Shown here: piece after piece, positions 43,733-52,385 of the stretch
Layout of the letters: every line of letters begins with the position of its first letter
How positions within the stretch are numbered: position 1 is the stretch's first letter
DNA from: Crocinitomicaceae bacterium
Lineage (GTDB): Bacteria > Bacteroidota > Bacteroidia > Flavobacteriales_D > Crocinitomicaceae
Direction of reading: 5' to 3'
Length of the DNA stretch: 64,000 nucleotides
NCBI GenBank assembly: GCA_023262855.1
Contig: JALQYQ010000004.1
Location: 1-64,000, forward strand
Program-made: the position numbers and the translations under genes
The notes under the pieces: model-generated
Database searches by the model: none
What the model was told of the DNA's origin: nothing
The model's input: only the letters and a program-made list of their open reading frames with translations

Positions 43733-45433
43733 TTAAAAACTTTGAGTAAATGAAATCGTTAAACCATTCGAAGCTGGAACTGGTCGACAAACTCCTCCAA
43801 CACAGAACAATCCTGCACGTTGTCTTCCGTAGGAAACAGTTAAACGCGTTGCGTCATGAATGTATCCAACTGAAACATAAGGGTGATGCGCACGGTGATC
43901 TACATGTGGATTACCAAAATTGTATTGATCCATCACACTTACAAACAAGTTTGAACTAATTGTATATTCTAAAACAACTGTTGCCCAATCTCCTTTATCA
44001 ACTGGAGTTCCTCTCAATGAATGTGTTTCATTGCCTAAACTATCCCTGCGATTCACAATTAAAGTTTGGAATTCAGCACGAATGGATTGGTGGTTTTTGA
44101 ACTTATAACCCAATTCAACAACAACAATGTTCGATTTGATGAATCCTTTTTCCTTTGTTACAGTTGCTACATCATTATTTAACGTAATGTTGTAATAACT
44201 CAAAATCATATTGAAATTCTTAGAGAATTTCTTTGTTATGTTAAAGTTGATATCTCTCCAATACAAACTATCACTCATGTCAAATAATCCACTTGTATAA
44301 GTAACACCAGTCGAATCTAATGGATCAATTCCTGACGTATGACGCATAGGTCGATAAGCTGTCGAGAAATTCGCGTTGATAGAAGTTCCATATTTTCCAC
44401 CAATTTTTGATCCTTTCTTAAATGAATATAGCACTTCTGCTTGGTAAGCAATTTCACCAACAGGTTGCGTTGCATACGGATATAATGAAGCAACCAAATT
44501 ATAAGTGTGCGTTTTATTCAATGATGGTAAATAGTTAATCAATACATTTTGCAATTGTTTTGTTCGGTCTGAACGATAACTCATATTATCAACAGATTTG
44601 GCTGACAATAAAATTCCCAATCCTTTTTGTGTATAACCAAAGTTGAAAACTGCAGCATGACCTGGATTGTAGTTGTATCCATTGTCTTGAGATGGATCTT
44701 GTCCTTTGTACATATATTCTCCATCCAAGGTGAATTTACCGTAACGCAATTTTGCACGTCCACCATAAGTTCCAACATTTTCTGGAAGAATTAAATCCTC
44801 GTTATCATCTTGTTGGTATTTACTTACAAACGAACCACCAAGCGTAATGTCTAATTTTTTATCAGTAAGTTTTTTGAATGTTTCATTCAAGTGCATTTCA
44901 CCATCAAATCCACGCACAATTCCATCACTGTGAACAATTCGACCTTCTAAAAATGCGTAACGTTGATAACCGTAAACACCTTTAATTGTGATTCCTTTAT
45001 ATGGACGAAGAATTAAGCGCATTCCATCCAACATGTTGTCATAGCCAAGTGCTCTATCTTCATATGCGCGCAAAGCCAATCCAGAACCAAATTGTTCGTA
45101 AATTGAACCAAGTGTAACATCAACAAAGTCATTAGCATATCCAACATAACGCATTCCAATTCCTGTCCCATCAAATGTTGAAGGATAACCTTGAATTCTT
45201 GGTAAATACGATTCAAAACGCATACCTGCACGGAAATTTCCTTGCGTGTAAAAAACGTTCATGTAGGAATTCAACAAACCTTTTTGGGCGGGTTGAGTTG
45301 CCCCAATGATTGAATCTTCATTCAGGTATTGAAATGTACTTTCAATATTTCCAGTAAAATTTCCGGTAGAAACTTGACCAAAAGCTGCAAGACTTCCGGT
45401 CAAAATTGCCGTGCTAATAAGTAGTTTTTTCAT
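43733..45433 (-). CDS. DUF6029 family outer-membrane protein
   Basis: A 566-residue protein with signal peptide (1-19, ending AAFGQ) and a beta-barrel-like sequence throughout, beginning TGNFTGNIESTFQYL and with GTGIGMRYVGYANDFVDVTLGSIYEQFGSG. The C-terminus (RLTVSYGRQRAGLFCVGGVCRPVPASNGLTISFTQSF) contains two Cys and ends in the Phe typical of outer-membrane barrels. Function is unknown; it is regularly found with TlpA-like and Omp28-like genes. It lies 11 nt upstream of omp28 and 62 nt downstream of the TlpA gene. Confidence 0.88.
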   Translation of the reverse strand: MKKLLISTAILTGSLAAFGQVSTGNFTGNIESTFQYLNEDSIIGATQPAQKGLLNSYMNVFYTQGNFRAGMRFESYLPRIQGYPSTFDGTGIGMRYVGYANDFVDVTLGSIYEQFGSGLALRAYEDRALGYDNMLDGMRLILRPYKGITIKGVYGYQRYAFLEGRIVHSDGIVRGFDGEMHLNETFKKLTDKKLDITLGGSFVSKYQQDDNEDLILPENVGTYGGRAKLRYGKFTLDGEYMYKGQDPSQDNGYNYNPGHAAVFNFGYTQKGLGILLSAKSVDNMSYRSDRTKQLQNVLINYLPSLNKTHTYNLVASLYPYATQPVGEIAYQAEVLYSFKKGSKIGGKYGTSINANFSTAYRPMRHTSGIDPLDSTGVTYTSGLFDMSDSLYWRDINFNITKKFSKNFNMILSYYNITLNNDVATVTKEKGFIKSNIVVVELGYKFKNHQSIRAEFQTLIVNRRDSLGNETHSLRGTPVDKGDWATVVLEYTISSNLFVSVMDQYNFGNPHVDHRAHHPYVSVGYIHDATRLTVSYGRQRAGLFCVGGVCRPVPASNGLTISFTQSF

Positions 45434-45495
45434 TCAATAAGTAGCTTTGAAGGAAGAACAATTAGGTTTTGCTCTTCCTTAGAAATTTGGAGGTA

Positions 45496-46017
45496 TTATT
45501 TTGCTGAAATCTTTTTGATTTCTTCGTATAATTTTTCTTCGTCGCCAGCAGCGTAATTGTTGTGAGAATACACAATGTTACCGTCTTTATCAACCAAGAA
45601 CGTGTGAGGAACATTGTTTACACCCATCGCACGTTTAAAATCACCATTTGTATCCATTAACACAAGGTAATCCCATGCTTTTCCGTTTGCGTAAACAGCA
45701 ACAGAATTCATAGTTTTTTGGTCGTCAATTGAAACTGCAACTAAATTAACTCCCGTTTCTTCTTGCCAATCTGGATACAATTCATGGATTGCATTTAACT
45801 CACGTTTACATGGTGCACACCAAGTTGCCCAGAAACTGATTACAACTGGACCTTCAAATCCCAACTCAGCAGTATTAACATCATTGCCTTCCATGTCTTT
45901 TAATTTGACAGATGGTAATTGTTTAACACCTTCTGAATGGGTTTCAGTAGTTGTTTCTTGTGCCATTGAAGAAAGGGCGAATGTAAATCCTAGAAATAAT
46001 AAGATGACTTTTTTCAT
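45496..46017 (-). CDS. TlpA-like thioredoxin-family protein, exported
   Basis: A 173-residue periplasmic protein with signal peptide (1-20, ending SSMAQ) and a TlpA/ResA-like thioredoxin fold. The redox centre is SFWATWCAPCKREL (Cys67, Cys70), and the cis-Pro loop is NNVPHTFLVDKDG. It probably reduces disulfides in partner envelope proteins; the CxxC in the downstream Omp28 protein is a natural candidate, which is inference. First gene of the operon. Confidence 0.93.
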   Translation of the reverse strand: MKKVILLFLGFTFALSSMAQETTTETHSEGVKQLPSVKLKDMEGNDVNTAELGFEGPVVISFWATWCAPCKRELNAIHELYPDWQEETGVNLVAVSIDDQKTMNSVAVYANGKAWDYLVLMDTNGDFKRAMGVNNVPHTFLVDKDGNIVYSHNNYAAGDEEKLYEEIKKISAK

Positions 46018-46068
46018 TTTAGTATAGTTTTATGTTTTAACAGTTCTTTTCAAAAACCTTGCCGATAT

Positions 46069-46099
46069 CAAAGATACACTTATCAAAAGGTTTTAACAA
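46069..46099 (-). promoter_or_regulatory. Promoter of the TlpA-DUF6029-Omp28 operon
   Basis: On the minus strand TTG (46099-46097), 20 nt, TATCTTTG (46076-46069), 51 nt before the ATG. The -7 box is a full match. Confidence 0.6.
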
Positions 46100-46276
46100 C
46101 AATAGATTCAAAACAACTCTTGAAATCCTAAGCTGTATTTCCAGTTACTTTTGAGTTATCAAATGGATGATATGAAAAAGAGTTGAAAGGTTTGGCATAC
46201 TTTTTTCTTTCAATCTTAAAATTTTAGGATTACAATGAATTGGTGTTTTTAGAATTTTTTGTATATCTTTATTAGC

Positions 46277-46284
46277 TATATTTG
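46277..46284 (+). promoter_or_regulatory. Candidate -7 box of the T9SS gene at 46312
   Basis: TATATTTG, full match to TAnnTTTG. A TTTG lies 15 nt upstream (46258-46261), shorter than the usual spacing. Confidence 0.45.
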
Positions 46285-46311
46285 ATGTTGAATACACTCA
46301 TACTAATGAAT

Positions 46312-47103
46312 ATGAAGAAATTAATACTAGGTTTTACAGCAATTTGTGCGTTGTCAATGACAACAGCAAAAGCTCAAAGTGGGGTTGAAATACAATTGGA
46401 TGGAGTTGGTGCAAACTTAGCAGGAACAACACACAACGTTAACTTGACAATGAGTTCTACAGAATTATCAAATTTAGGTAATGGAACAGGTTTGTATGAG
46501 ATACATTTTGATGTAACAAACAATACTGGGGCAGACGCTCAATGGAAAATTACACGTAAAAAAATTAGTGTTCCTACAACATGGGTTGATCAAGTTTGTT
46601 GGCCGCCACAATGTTATAACGCTAACGGTGATGTGTATTCAACACCAAATACTTCTGGTAACCCAGCACCGACCATTGTTAATGGTACAGCAATGACAAC
46701 AAACGCAGCTGTTGCAGAAATGAAACCAAGAATTACAATTGATTTAGGTGCAGCTTCAACTGGAACATATCGCTATTATGTAACTGATGCAGCAACTGGA
46801 ACCTATTTGGATTCAATTGATTTAACAATCAATTTTGCGCTGGCTGTTAACCCTATCAAACAAAATCCAACAATTAGTTTGAGTCCAAACCCGGCAACAG
46901 ATAATGTAACTGTTCAATTAGGGAATGCTGAAACAGGTTCAGTTCGTATCGTTGATGCTTTAGGAAATGTTGTTTACAACGAACAAATTGCAAATGGAAC
47001 TAAAAGTATCGATGTGTCAAACTTCAAAAATGGTGTTTACTTCGTTATTATCGATCCATCTGATGCAAAACCAGTGAACAGAAAATTGATTATTAGACAT
47101 TAA
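46312..47103 (+). CDS. T9SS type A sorting domain-containing secreted protein
   Basis: A 263-residue protein with signal peptide (about 1-20, ending TTAKAQ), a beta-sandwich-like domain (IHFDVTNNTGADAQWKITRK, PKSV-like strand pattern, WVDQVCWPPQCYNANG with two Cys) and a type A sorting domain (SLSPNPATDNVTVQLG, VDALGNVVYNEQ, FKNGVYFVII, ending KLIIRH). ATG codons at 46306 and 46312 are both possible. A short single-domain T9SS substrate; role unknown. It has its own terminator. Confidence 0.87.
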   Translation: MKKLILGFTAICALSMTTAKAQSGVEIQLDGVGANLAGTTHNVNLTMSSTELSNLGNGTGLYEIHFDVTNNTGADAQWKITRKKISVPTTWVDQVCWPPQCYNANGDVYSTPNTSGNPAPTIVNGTAMTTNAAVAEMKPRITIDLGAASTGTYRYYVTDAATGTYLDSIDLTINFALAVNPIKQNPTISLSPNPATDNVTVQLGNAETGSVRIVDALGNVVYNEQIANGTKSIDVSNFKNGVYFVIIDPSDAKPVNRKLIIRH

Positions 47104-47123
47104 TGTCAAATTCAAAATACCAA

Positions 47124-47151
47124 AGGCCGCTTTTTTAGCGGTCTTTTTTTT
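47124..47151 (+). terminator. Rho-independent terminator
   Basis: Stem AGGCCGCT (47124-47131) with AGCGGTCT (47137-47144), one G-T pair, 5-nt T loop, then eight T. Confidence 0.88.
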
Positions 47152-47175
47152 GTCTAAACAATTCTACTTGATGGA

Positions 47176-47208
47176 ATTGAGGATTCTTAAAAGGTATTCT
47201 TATATTTG
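47176..47208 (+). promoter_or_regulatory. Candidate promoter of the cysQ operon
   Basis: ATTG (47176-47179), 21 nt, TATATTTG (47201-47208), 25 nt before the cysQ start. Confidence 0.55.
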
Positions 47209-47233
47209 AAAAACACATCAAAGGCCAATAAAT

Positions 47234-48037
47234 TTGTTAAAAGAAGAGTATTTCATTGCACTAAAAGCTTCTGTCAAAGCATCAGAAGTGATTATGGATT
47301 ACTATTCACAAGGATTTGATACAGAAATAAAAGCGGATGGTTCACCTGTTACCCAAGCTGATTTAGCTTCATCCGAAATAATTGAAGCTTTTTTATCACA
47401 AACATCTTTTCCTATAACAAGCGAAGAAATGGAAAAAATACCATTTGATATTCGCAAAGAATGGACAGATTCCTGGTGTGTTGATCCTTTAGATGGTACA
47501 AAAGAGTTTGTCAAAAAAAATGGTGAATTCGCTGTAAACATTGCACACATTCAAAAAAATGAACCTGTTTTTGGACTTATTGCTTCACCGATCAATCAAG
47601 AAATTATTTTTGGAGGTAAGGAATTCGGTGTTTTTATCTGTTCCTTTGATAGAATTAGCGACCCTGATAAATGGACACGTATTGAACGGAAAAAAATATT
47701 GACAGAAACACTGGTAATTGCAGGTTCGCGCACGCACAATTCAGGTCCAGTTTTAAATTACATCAATCAATTAAAACCGCATTTTTCAGCAATTAACTAT
47801 TTAAAAAAAGGATCCTCGCTTAAATTTTTTGATTTAGCTCAAGGATTTGCAGATACATATCCGCGTTTCGCACCAACCATGGAGTGGGACATTGCTCCTG
47901 GACAAGCAATATTAGAAGCTTTGGGTGGAACTGTGCATCATGCATTTGAAATGGAACCGTTGAAATACAACAAAGAAAACTTGACGAATCCCTATTTTAT
48001 CGCCAATACTCAAGCTTTTAACAATCATTTTGCGTGA
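47234..48037 (+). CDS. cysQ: 3'(2'),5'-bisphosphate nucleotidase
   Basis: A 267-residue inositol-monophosphatase-fold enzyme that removes the 3' phosphate of PAP, a by-product of sulfate assimilation. Metal-binding motifs: SEE (63-65), WCVDPLDGTKEF (DPLDGT at 84-89) and the late EWDIAPGQAILEALGG. The start is TTG at 47234; no ATG occurs before the first conserved helix, so this rare start seems real. Its stop overlaps the GTG of the next gene. Confidence 0.93.
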   Translation: MLKEEYFIALKASVKASEVIMDYYSQGFDTEIKADGSPVTQADLASSEIIEAFLSQTSFPITSEEMEKIPFDIRKEWTDSWCVDPLDGTKEFVKKNGEFAVNIAHIQKNEPVFGLIASPINQEIIFGGKEFGVFICSFDRISDPDKWTRIERKKILTETLVIAGSRTHNSGPVLNYINQLKPHFSAINYLKKGSSLKFFDLAQGFADTYPRFAPTMEWDIAPGQAILEALGGTVHHAFEMEPLKYNKENLTNPYFIANTQAFNNHFA

Positions 48038-49584
48038 AAAGAAAACTCTTGACATATGGCTTTCTGTTTGTTGCTTTACTCGCCAAATCGCAACAAAACA
48101 CTGTTTTGATTCAAAGTTATTTTAAGGATCAATTGTTCAACAACGCGCGTAGCGAAAAATATGTTGGGTCTTCATTTCTTCCAGTATTAGAAAGTGAATA
48201 CAACTTAAATACAATCATTCGCGATTCAAGTATTCAATATTACGACTTTACAGAGGTGATCTTTAAAAAACACTTACTTGAAGCGAAAGGAGACAATTAC
48301 AAATTGACCATTTCTCCAACATTTGACTTTTCAATAAGCAGGGATTTAAGCGACACAACCAAACCTGGATTGTTTCAAAACACACGCGGACTCTTCATTG
48401 AAGGTGATTTACTCAAGAATTTTTCCTTCATGACTTCGGTCTATGAAAATCAAGCTCATTATAATTCTTATGAAAGTTCTTACTACTCATCTGTAGGAGA
48501 AATGTATCCTCAAGGAACAAATTACTTGACACAAAACGCTGTTATTCCAGGTGCTGGAAGAACAAAACCTTTCAAAAATGGAGGATTCGATTACGCCTAT
48601 GCCATTGGAAATATTGTTTATCGTCCACTTCCTTCACTGGCAATAATTGCTGGAAATTCTTCTCAATTTATTGGTGATGGCCATCGCTCAATTTTACTTT
48701 CGGACAATTCAGTTTCGGCCCCATTTTTTCGCGTTGATTATAAAATCTCACATAAATGGGAGTTCAATTATTTGCGTTCAAAATTATTTAATTTGATGCG
48801 TCGACCATTGAGCACAACCGTAGAAGCTTATTACGAAACAAAAGCATATTCCGTCAATTATTTAACCTACAAGCCAATTGATCGATTTTCAATTAGTCTT
48901 TTTGAAGGAATCATTTGGTCGAAAGGTGATTCTATTACATCCACACATGTACACCCGCTATTTTACAATCCAATACCCTTTGTTTCCGGTTTGATACTTA
49001 ACAACAAAGAAATTAACTCAATGTATGGATTGAATTTGTCTTACGCTTTAGAAGCAAATCATCGTTTTTACGGACAAATTGGAATTAGCAATTTAGAAGT
49101 TAAAAACTCTGCTTTTCAAATTGGATATCGCGGTTACAATTATTTCGGGTTAAAGGATTTCATACTTCAATTAGAATATAACAATGTGGCGGAAAACACT
49201 TATAATGCTTCAGTAAGTCGTTTAAATTACAGCGCTTACAATTTACCAATGGCTCATGTTAAAGGCAATGCTTTTCAAGAGATGTTGCTACGATCTAATT
49301 ATTCATATAAGCGCTTGTTTCTGGATGTAAAAGCAAGTTATTACCTGCTGAAAAACTATAATACACTGAGTTTGCTACCCTTTGACAAAAACTTACCAAG
49401 TTCCAATGGAAACATTTTTTTGAGCCAAATTGAAATTGGTTATCGATTCAATAAATTGTTGAATTTTAGTGTGTTTAGTGCTTGGCTGTTTCGAACTGAA
49501 AACACGAATCTCACACATTTAGTTACAAATCAATTTACTGTTGGACTTCGAACAGCACTAATTAATCATTACAACGACTTTTGA
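48034..49584 (+). CDS. Outer-membrane protein, Wzi/RemB-like
   Basis: A 516-residue protein with signal peptide (1-19, ending LLAKSQ) and barrel-like strands. The stretch GNSSQFIGDGHRSILLSD is the hallmark of a Bacteroidota family annotated either as capsule-assembly Wzi-like or as gliding protein RemB; I cannot tell which role applies. It starts with GTG overlapping the cysQ stop (GTGA) and ends overlapping the next gene (ATGA), so three genes are coupled. The downstream gene is its paralogue. Confidence 0.82.
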   Translation: MKRKLLTYGFLFVALLAKSQQNTVLIQSYFKDQLFNNARSEKYVGSSFLPVLESEYNLNTIIRDSSIQYYDFTEVIFKKHLLEAKGDNYKLTISPTFDFSISRDLSDTTKPGLFQNTRGLFIEGDLLKNFSFMTSVYENQAHYNSYESSYYSSVGEMYPQGTNYLTQNAVIPGAGRTKPFKNGGFDYAYAIGNIVYRPLPSLAIIAGNSSQFIGDGHRSILLSDNSVSAPFFRVDYKISHKWEFNYLRSKLFNLMRRPLSTTVEAYYETKAYSVNYLTYKPIDRFSISLFEGIIWSKGDSITSTHVHPLFYNPIPFVSGLILNNKEINSMYGLNLSYALEANHRFYGQIGISNLEVKNSAFQIGYRGYNYFGLKDFILQLEYNNVAENTYNASVSRLNYSAYNLPMAHVKGNAFQEMLLRSNYSYKRLFLDVKASYYLLKNYNTLSLLPFDKNLPSSNGNIFLSQIEIGYRFNKLLNFSVFSAWLFRTENTNLTHLVTNQFTVGLRTALINHYNDF

Positions 49585-51011
49585 TGAAATTTTTACTTTA
49601 CATAACTTTTTTCGTCAGTTTTTGCAGTTATTCGCAAGGAACAGTTGGTTTGCTATATGAAGAAATGCCAAGTGATTCGGTTCAAAAATCAAGCGTTTCC
49701 GTGCACACAGGTTATTTTCCACAGACACGTTTAATCAATAAAATAGCAGATTCAACAGGAGTAAAAAAATCCTATTTATCCATAACTGGATTGATAGATG
49801 GCGGGATTCGATATTCAGATCAAGCTGAATTTCGTGCAGGCCTGGGACTTCAATTGGAAAGCACGATTAAAGAAAAGTGGTTCATTCGTTTCGCTGGTGT
49901 TGAAGGATTATCGCGAGCAGATTCAATTTATCAGCCAAAAGCATACATTTTTAACCCGAAAGGAAAAAATTTCTTGTACACTGATTTAAGAGGGCGTTTA
50001 TCTTACACACCAAATTCTATTTTTAATTTTCAAGTTGGACTGGATCATAATTTTATCGGAGAAGGAAATCGTTCAATGTTTTTGAGCGATTATGGTAAAC
50101 CCTATCCATTTGGTCAAATCAAAGCACGTTTTTGGAGAGTAGAATATACTGTTTTGTACCAGTTTTTCAGAGAACAAGCAGGTGATAGGTGGAAATCGAA
50201 AAACGGAGTAACACATCACATCAGTTTGAACGCAACGAAATGGTTGAATATTGGTGTTTTTGAATCCGTTATTTTTCTACCAAAAGATACCATGCTCAAT
50301 CGCGGATACGATGCCGAATATTTGAATCCTGTTATTTTCTATCGCCCACAAGAATATGCAATGGGTTCTTCAGATAATGTTGTTTTGGGTTTGAGTTTCA
50401 GCGCAAAATACAAAAAACACATGCTTTACGGTCAATTTATTCTCGATGAGTTTTTATTGGCAGAAGTGAAAGCTAAATCTGGTTGGTGGGCAAATAAATA
50501 TGGTGGACAGCTTGGAGTCAAAGGTAGATTTGAAAGCAGAAAAGCTAAATCATTCTATCGCTTGGAATATAATTTTGCACGTCCTTATACTTATGCTCAT
50601 TTAAATTCTGGGCAAAATTATGGCAATCAAGGAATGACTTTGGCTCATCCGTATGGTTCAAATTTTATGGAATTGTTGGGAGAATACAAAGTGCAATTAA
50701 AAAAATGGTCACTTAAAGGTTTTGCAAGCTATTTCCTTCGTGGTTATGACAAAGATGGCTTCAGTTATGGAGGTAACATTTACCAACCATACACCTTACG
50801 TCCATCGGATTACGGCAATTTTATTGGACAAGGATTAGGAAATAATGGATTGCGTTTGAGTCTTTCCGTTTCTTATCAACTTGTCGCTGACGGCAATATT
50901 CAGGCATTTTTTGAAAACCAAGTACGTTACGACAGCGCGTTTAAATCAACGATGTATATCCCCATGATCGGAATTCGAAGTTGTTTATGGAATGATTATC
51001 GAAATTATTAA
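49581..51011 (+). CDS. Outer-membrane protein, Wzi/RemB-like paralogue
   Basis: A 476-residue protein with signal peptide (about 1-19) and a beta-rich body. It shares the family motif with the preceding gene (GLDHNFIGEGNRSMFLSDYG, then FWRVEYTVLYQF) and the final IGIRSCLWNDYRNY matches the paralogue end TVGLRTALINHYNDF. The two appear to be an old tandem duplication within one operon. It may take part in surface polysaccharide attachment or gliding; that is inference from the family. Confidence 0.82.
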   Translation: MMKFLLYITFFVSFCSYSQGTVGLLYEEMPSDSVQKSSVSVHTGYFPQTRLINKIADSTGVKKSYLSITGLIDGGIRYSDQAEFRAGLGLQLESTIKEKWFIRFAGVEGLSRADSIYQPKAYIFNPKGKNFLYTDLRGRLSYTPNSIFNFQVGLDHNFIGEGNRSMFLSDYGKPYPFGQIKARFWRVEYTVLYQFFREQAGDRWKSKNGVTHHISLNATKWLNIGVFESVIFLPKDTMLNRGYDAEYLNPVIFYRPQEYAMGSSDNVVLGLSFSAKYKKHMLYGQFILDEFLLAEVKAKSGWWANKYGGQLGVKGRFESRKAKSFYRLEYNFARPYTYAHLNSGQNYGNQGMTLAHPYGSNFMELLGEYKVQLKKWSLKGFASYFLRGYDKDGFSYGGNIYQPYTLRPSDYGNFIGQGLGNNGLRLSLSVSYQLVADGNIQAFFENQVRYDSAFKSTMYIPMIGIRSCLWNDYRNY

Positions 51012-51012
51012 T

Positions 51013-51048
51013 AAAAAAAGCGACCATATTTCTATGATCGCTTTTTTT
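51013..51048 (+). terminator. Bidirectional Rho-independent terminator
   Basis: Stem AGCGACCAT (51019-51027) with ATGATCGCT (51034-51042), one mismatch, seven A before and seven T after. Ends the cysQ operon and could end read-through from the SSB operon on the other strand. Confidence 0.85.
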
Positions 51049-51069
51049 GAGTCCCTGCACATCGTAAAA

Positions 51070-51183
51070 TTGGTAGGTTAAGTGTCGGGAGCATCAATAA
51101 AAACGGGAAACAATTAGTGGAGAAGTTTATTCTTAACTTTTACCAACCTCAACCTAAACATGTATGGGAACCTTTCCACTAAT
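51070..51183. ncRNA. Pseudoknot-like structured element beside the SSB array
   Basis: Two interlocked pairings: TTGGTA-g-GTTAAG (51070-51082) with CTTAAC-ttt-TACCAA (51132-51146), and ATTAGTGGA (51113-51121) with TCCACTAAT (51175-51183). Their order is A-B-A'-B', the topology of an H-type pseudoknot. The element fills the 183-nt gap between the terminator and the first SSB stop and could be the 3' UTR of the SSB operon or a separate RNA or DNA element. Pairings are seen; function unknown. Confidence 0.4.
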
Positions 51184-51194
51184 CGAATCACCGT

Positions 51195-51518
51195 TTATAA
51201 GCCAATAATATGTCGTAATTCGACTTCGGTGACACTGCGTTTTACGCCTTCTTGATTTAAATATGTGCGGTTAACCAGTCGACCGTGAATTGCTACTTTT
51301 TTTCCTTTTTCGGCGTACTGTTCGATGAACTGAGCCATGTTTCCCCAGGCAAAAACGCGGTGCCACTCGGTGTCAGATTTAATTTTTCCATTGTTTGCTC
51401 GATACGTTTTATCCGTCGCTATGCTAAAGCGAGCGACTTTACTTCCGTTATCGAAATTTGTTATTTCGGCTTGAGTGCCAATGTTTCCTACGAGTGTAAT
51501 GTGATTTCTAAGTGTCAT
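51195..51518 (-). CDS. ssb: Single-stranded DNA-binding protein, short paralogue 1
   Basis: A 107-residue single OB-fold SSB: LRNHITLVGNIGTQAEI, KVARFSIATDKTY, TEWHRVFAWGNMAQFIEQY and KGKKVAIHGRL are the canonical strands. It ends at ELRHIIGL without the acidic tail (DDIPF-type) that recruits partner proteins in the main SSB. First in position but last in transcription order of the three-SSB array. Upstream sequence acaaacATG is shared with the third copy, suggesting duplication. Confidence 0.92.
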   Translation of the reverse strand: MTLRNHITLVGNIGTQAEITNFDNGSKVARFSIATDKTYRANNGKIKSDTEWHRVFAWGNMAQFIEQYAEKGKKVAIHGRLVNRTYLNQEGVKRSVTEVELRHIIGL

Positions 51519-51607
51519 GTTTGTGAATTTTATGGGTGAAATGAATTGTATATTTGAGTTTAAAAATGGGTGATGTGTTTTTAAACTTTTACCTAAGAAT
51601 TGAGCAT

Positions 51608-52018
51608 TTACAACTTGTGTTCCGACTCATTCTTATTACTGATGTAGTTGATTAATCCTTGAATGATTTTTGAAACTTCCTTAGCTAATGCATATAATTC
51701 AGCAGTTAATTCTGATTCGAAATAGCCAAGTTCTTTTGCAAGTATTAGTTGCGTTGTTAAAGAAGCGGCAGATCCTTTTGCACTGCGAAGAAAATCAATC
51801 GTCATGGTAGGAATTGTTTGCTCGTATCCAGCGGCTATTTGACTACAAATTGCAATTGCTGTTTGTTTCATATGACTATCGAATTGGGGATCAACAAGGT
51901 TCTCCTTTTCTTTCAGTTGTTTGAAAACACTAATCAGCAATTTGTGCCCTTTTTGCCATGCGATCAAATCTTCAAATGAAAATAGTTCTTTTCGTTGTGT
52001 CATTACGCATGTCTCCAT
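51608..52018 (-). CDS. Four-helix bundle protein (S23/IVS family)
   Basis: A 136-residue helical protein with the family layout: FSFEDLIAWQKGHKLLISVF, AICSQIAAGYEQTIPTMTIDFLRSAKGSAASLTTQLILA. Its ATG follows the stop of the second SSB gene without a gap (TAAATG), so it belongs to the SSB operon. A second ATG five codons in is possible. It differs from the copy at 34720 in sequence and length. Its presence between SSB genes is unusual; a role in DNA or RNA handling can only be guessed. Confidence 0.85.
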   Translation of the reverse strand: METCVMTQRKELFSFEDLIAWQKGHKLLISVFKQLKEKENLVDPQFDSHMKQTAIAICSQIAAGYEQTIPTMTIDFLRSAKGSAASLTTQLILAKELGYFESELTAELYALAKEVSKIIQGLINYISNKNESEHKL

Positions 52019-52330
52019 TTACAGAATAATTAAATCATTCACTTCCACCTCTGAGACAAATTTTCGTTGTCCTTCTTGCTGATAAAAACGAGAAACTAAT
52101 TTCCCTTCAACGGCCAAATCCATTCCAACTTGCCCAAGTTCTTCGATAACTTGCACCCAACGTCCCCAAGCTGTAAGCTGATGCCATTGACTTCTTGTTT
52201 TGGTTTTACCTGATTCATCCAAGTACATTTCTTTAGTTGACATGGTGAATTTTGCAATTTTTCTTCCGCTTGGTAATTGCACAACTTTTGGTGCTGAGCA
52301 CACTTTTCCTATTAAATTAACGTGATTCAT
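52019..52330 (-). CDS. ssb: Single-stranded DNA-binding protein, short paralogue 2
   Basis: A 103-residue SSB with an OB fold: MNHVNLIGKVCSAPKVVQL, IAKFTMSTKEMY, SQWHQLTAWGRWVQVIEEL, MDLAVEGKLVSRFY. It ends VNDLIIL, again without an acidic tail. The ATG at 52330 is chosen because upstream codons cross the terminator hairpin at 52343-52367 and read unlike protein. It is the most divergent of the three copies. Confidence 0.88.
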   Translation of the reverse strand: MNHVNLIGKVCSAPKVVQLPSGRKIAKFTMSTKEMYLDESGKTKTRSQWHQLTAWGRWVQVIEELGQVGMDLAVEGKLVSRFYQQEGQRKFVSEVEVNDLIIL

Positions 52331-52342
52331 TTTTTGTGGTTT

Positions 52343-52367
52343 AAAAAGGAGCCGCCTGAACGGCTCC
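52343..52367 (-). terminator. Rho-independent terminator or attenuator between SSB genes
   Basis: Perfect 7-bp GC-rich stem GGAGCCG/CGGCTCC, 6-nt loop, then five T on the minus strand. It lies between the third SSB gene and the second, so the 52739 gene may be expressed more than the rest. Confidence 0.8.
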
Positions 52368-52385
52368 GTGATTGGTAGATTAGGT

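Noticed and set aside
51549-51556. TATATTTG on the plus strand inside the SSB array, followed by a 29-codon frame
   Set aside because: No -33 element, no coding signal; probably a chance match in AT-rich sequence.
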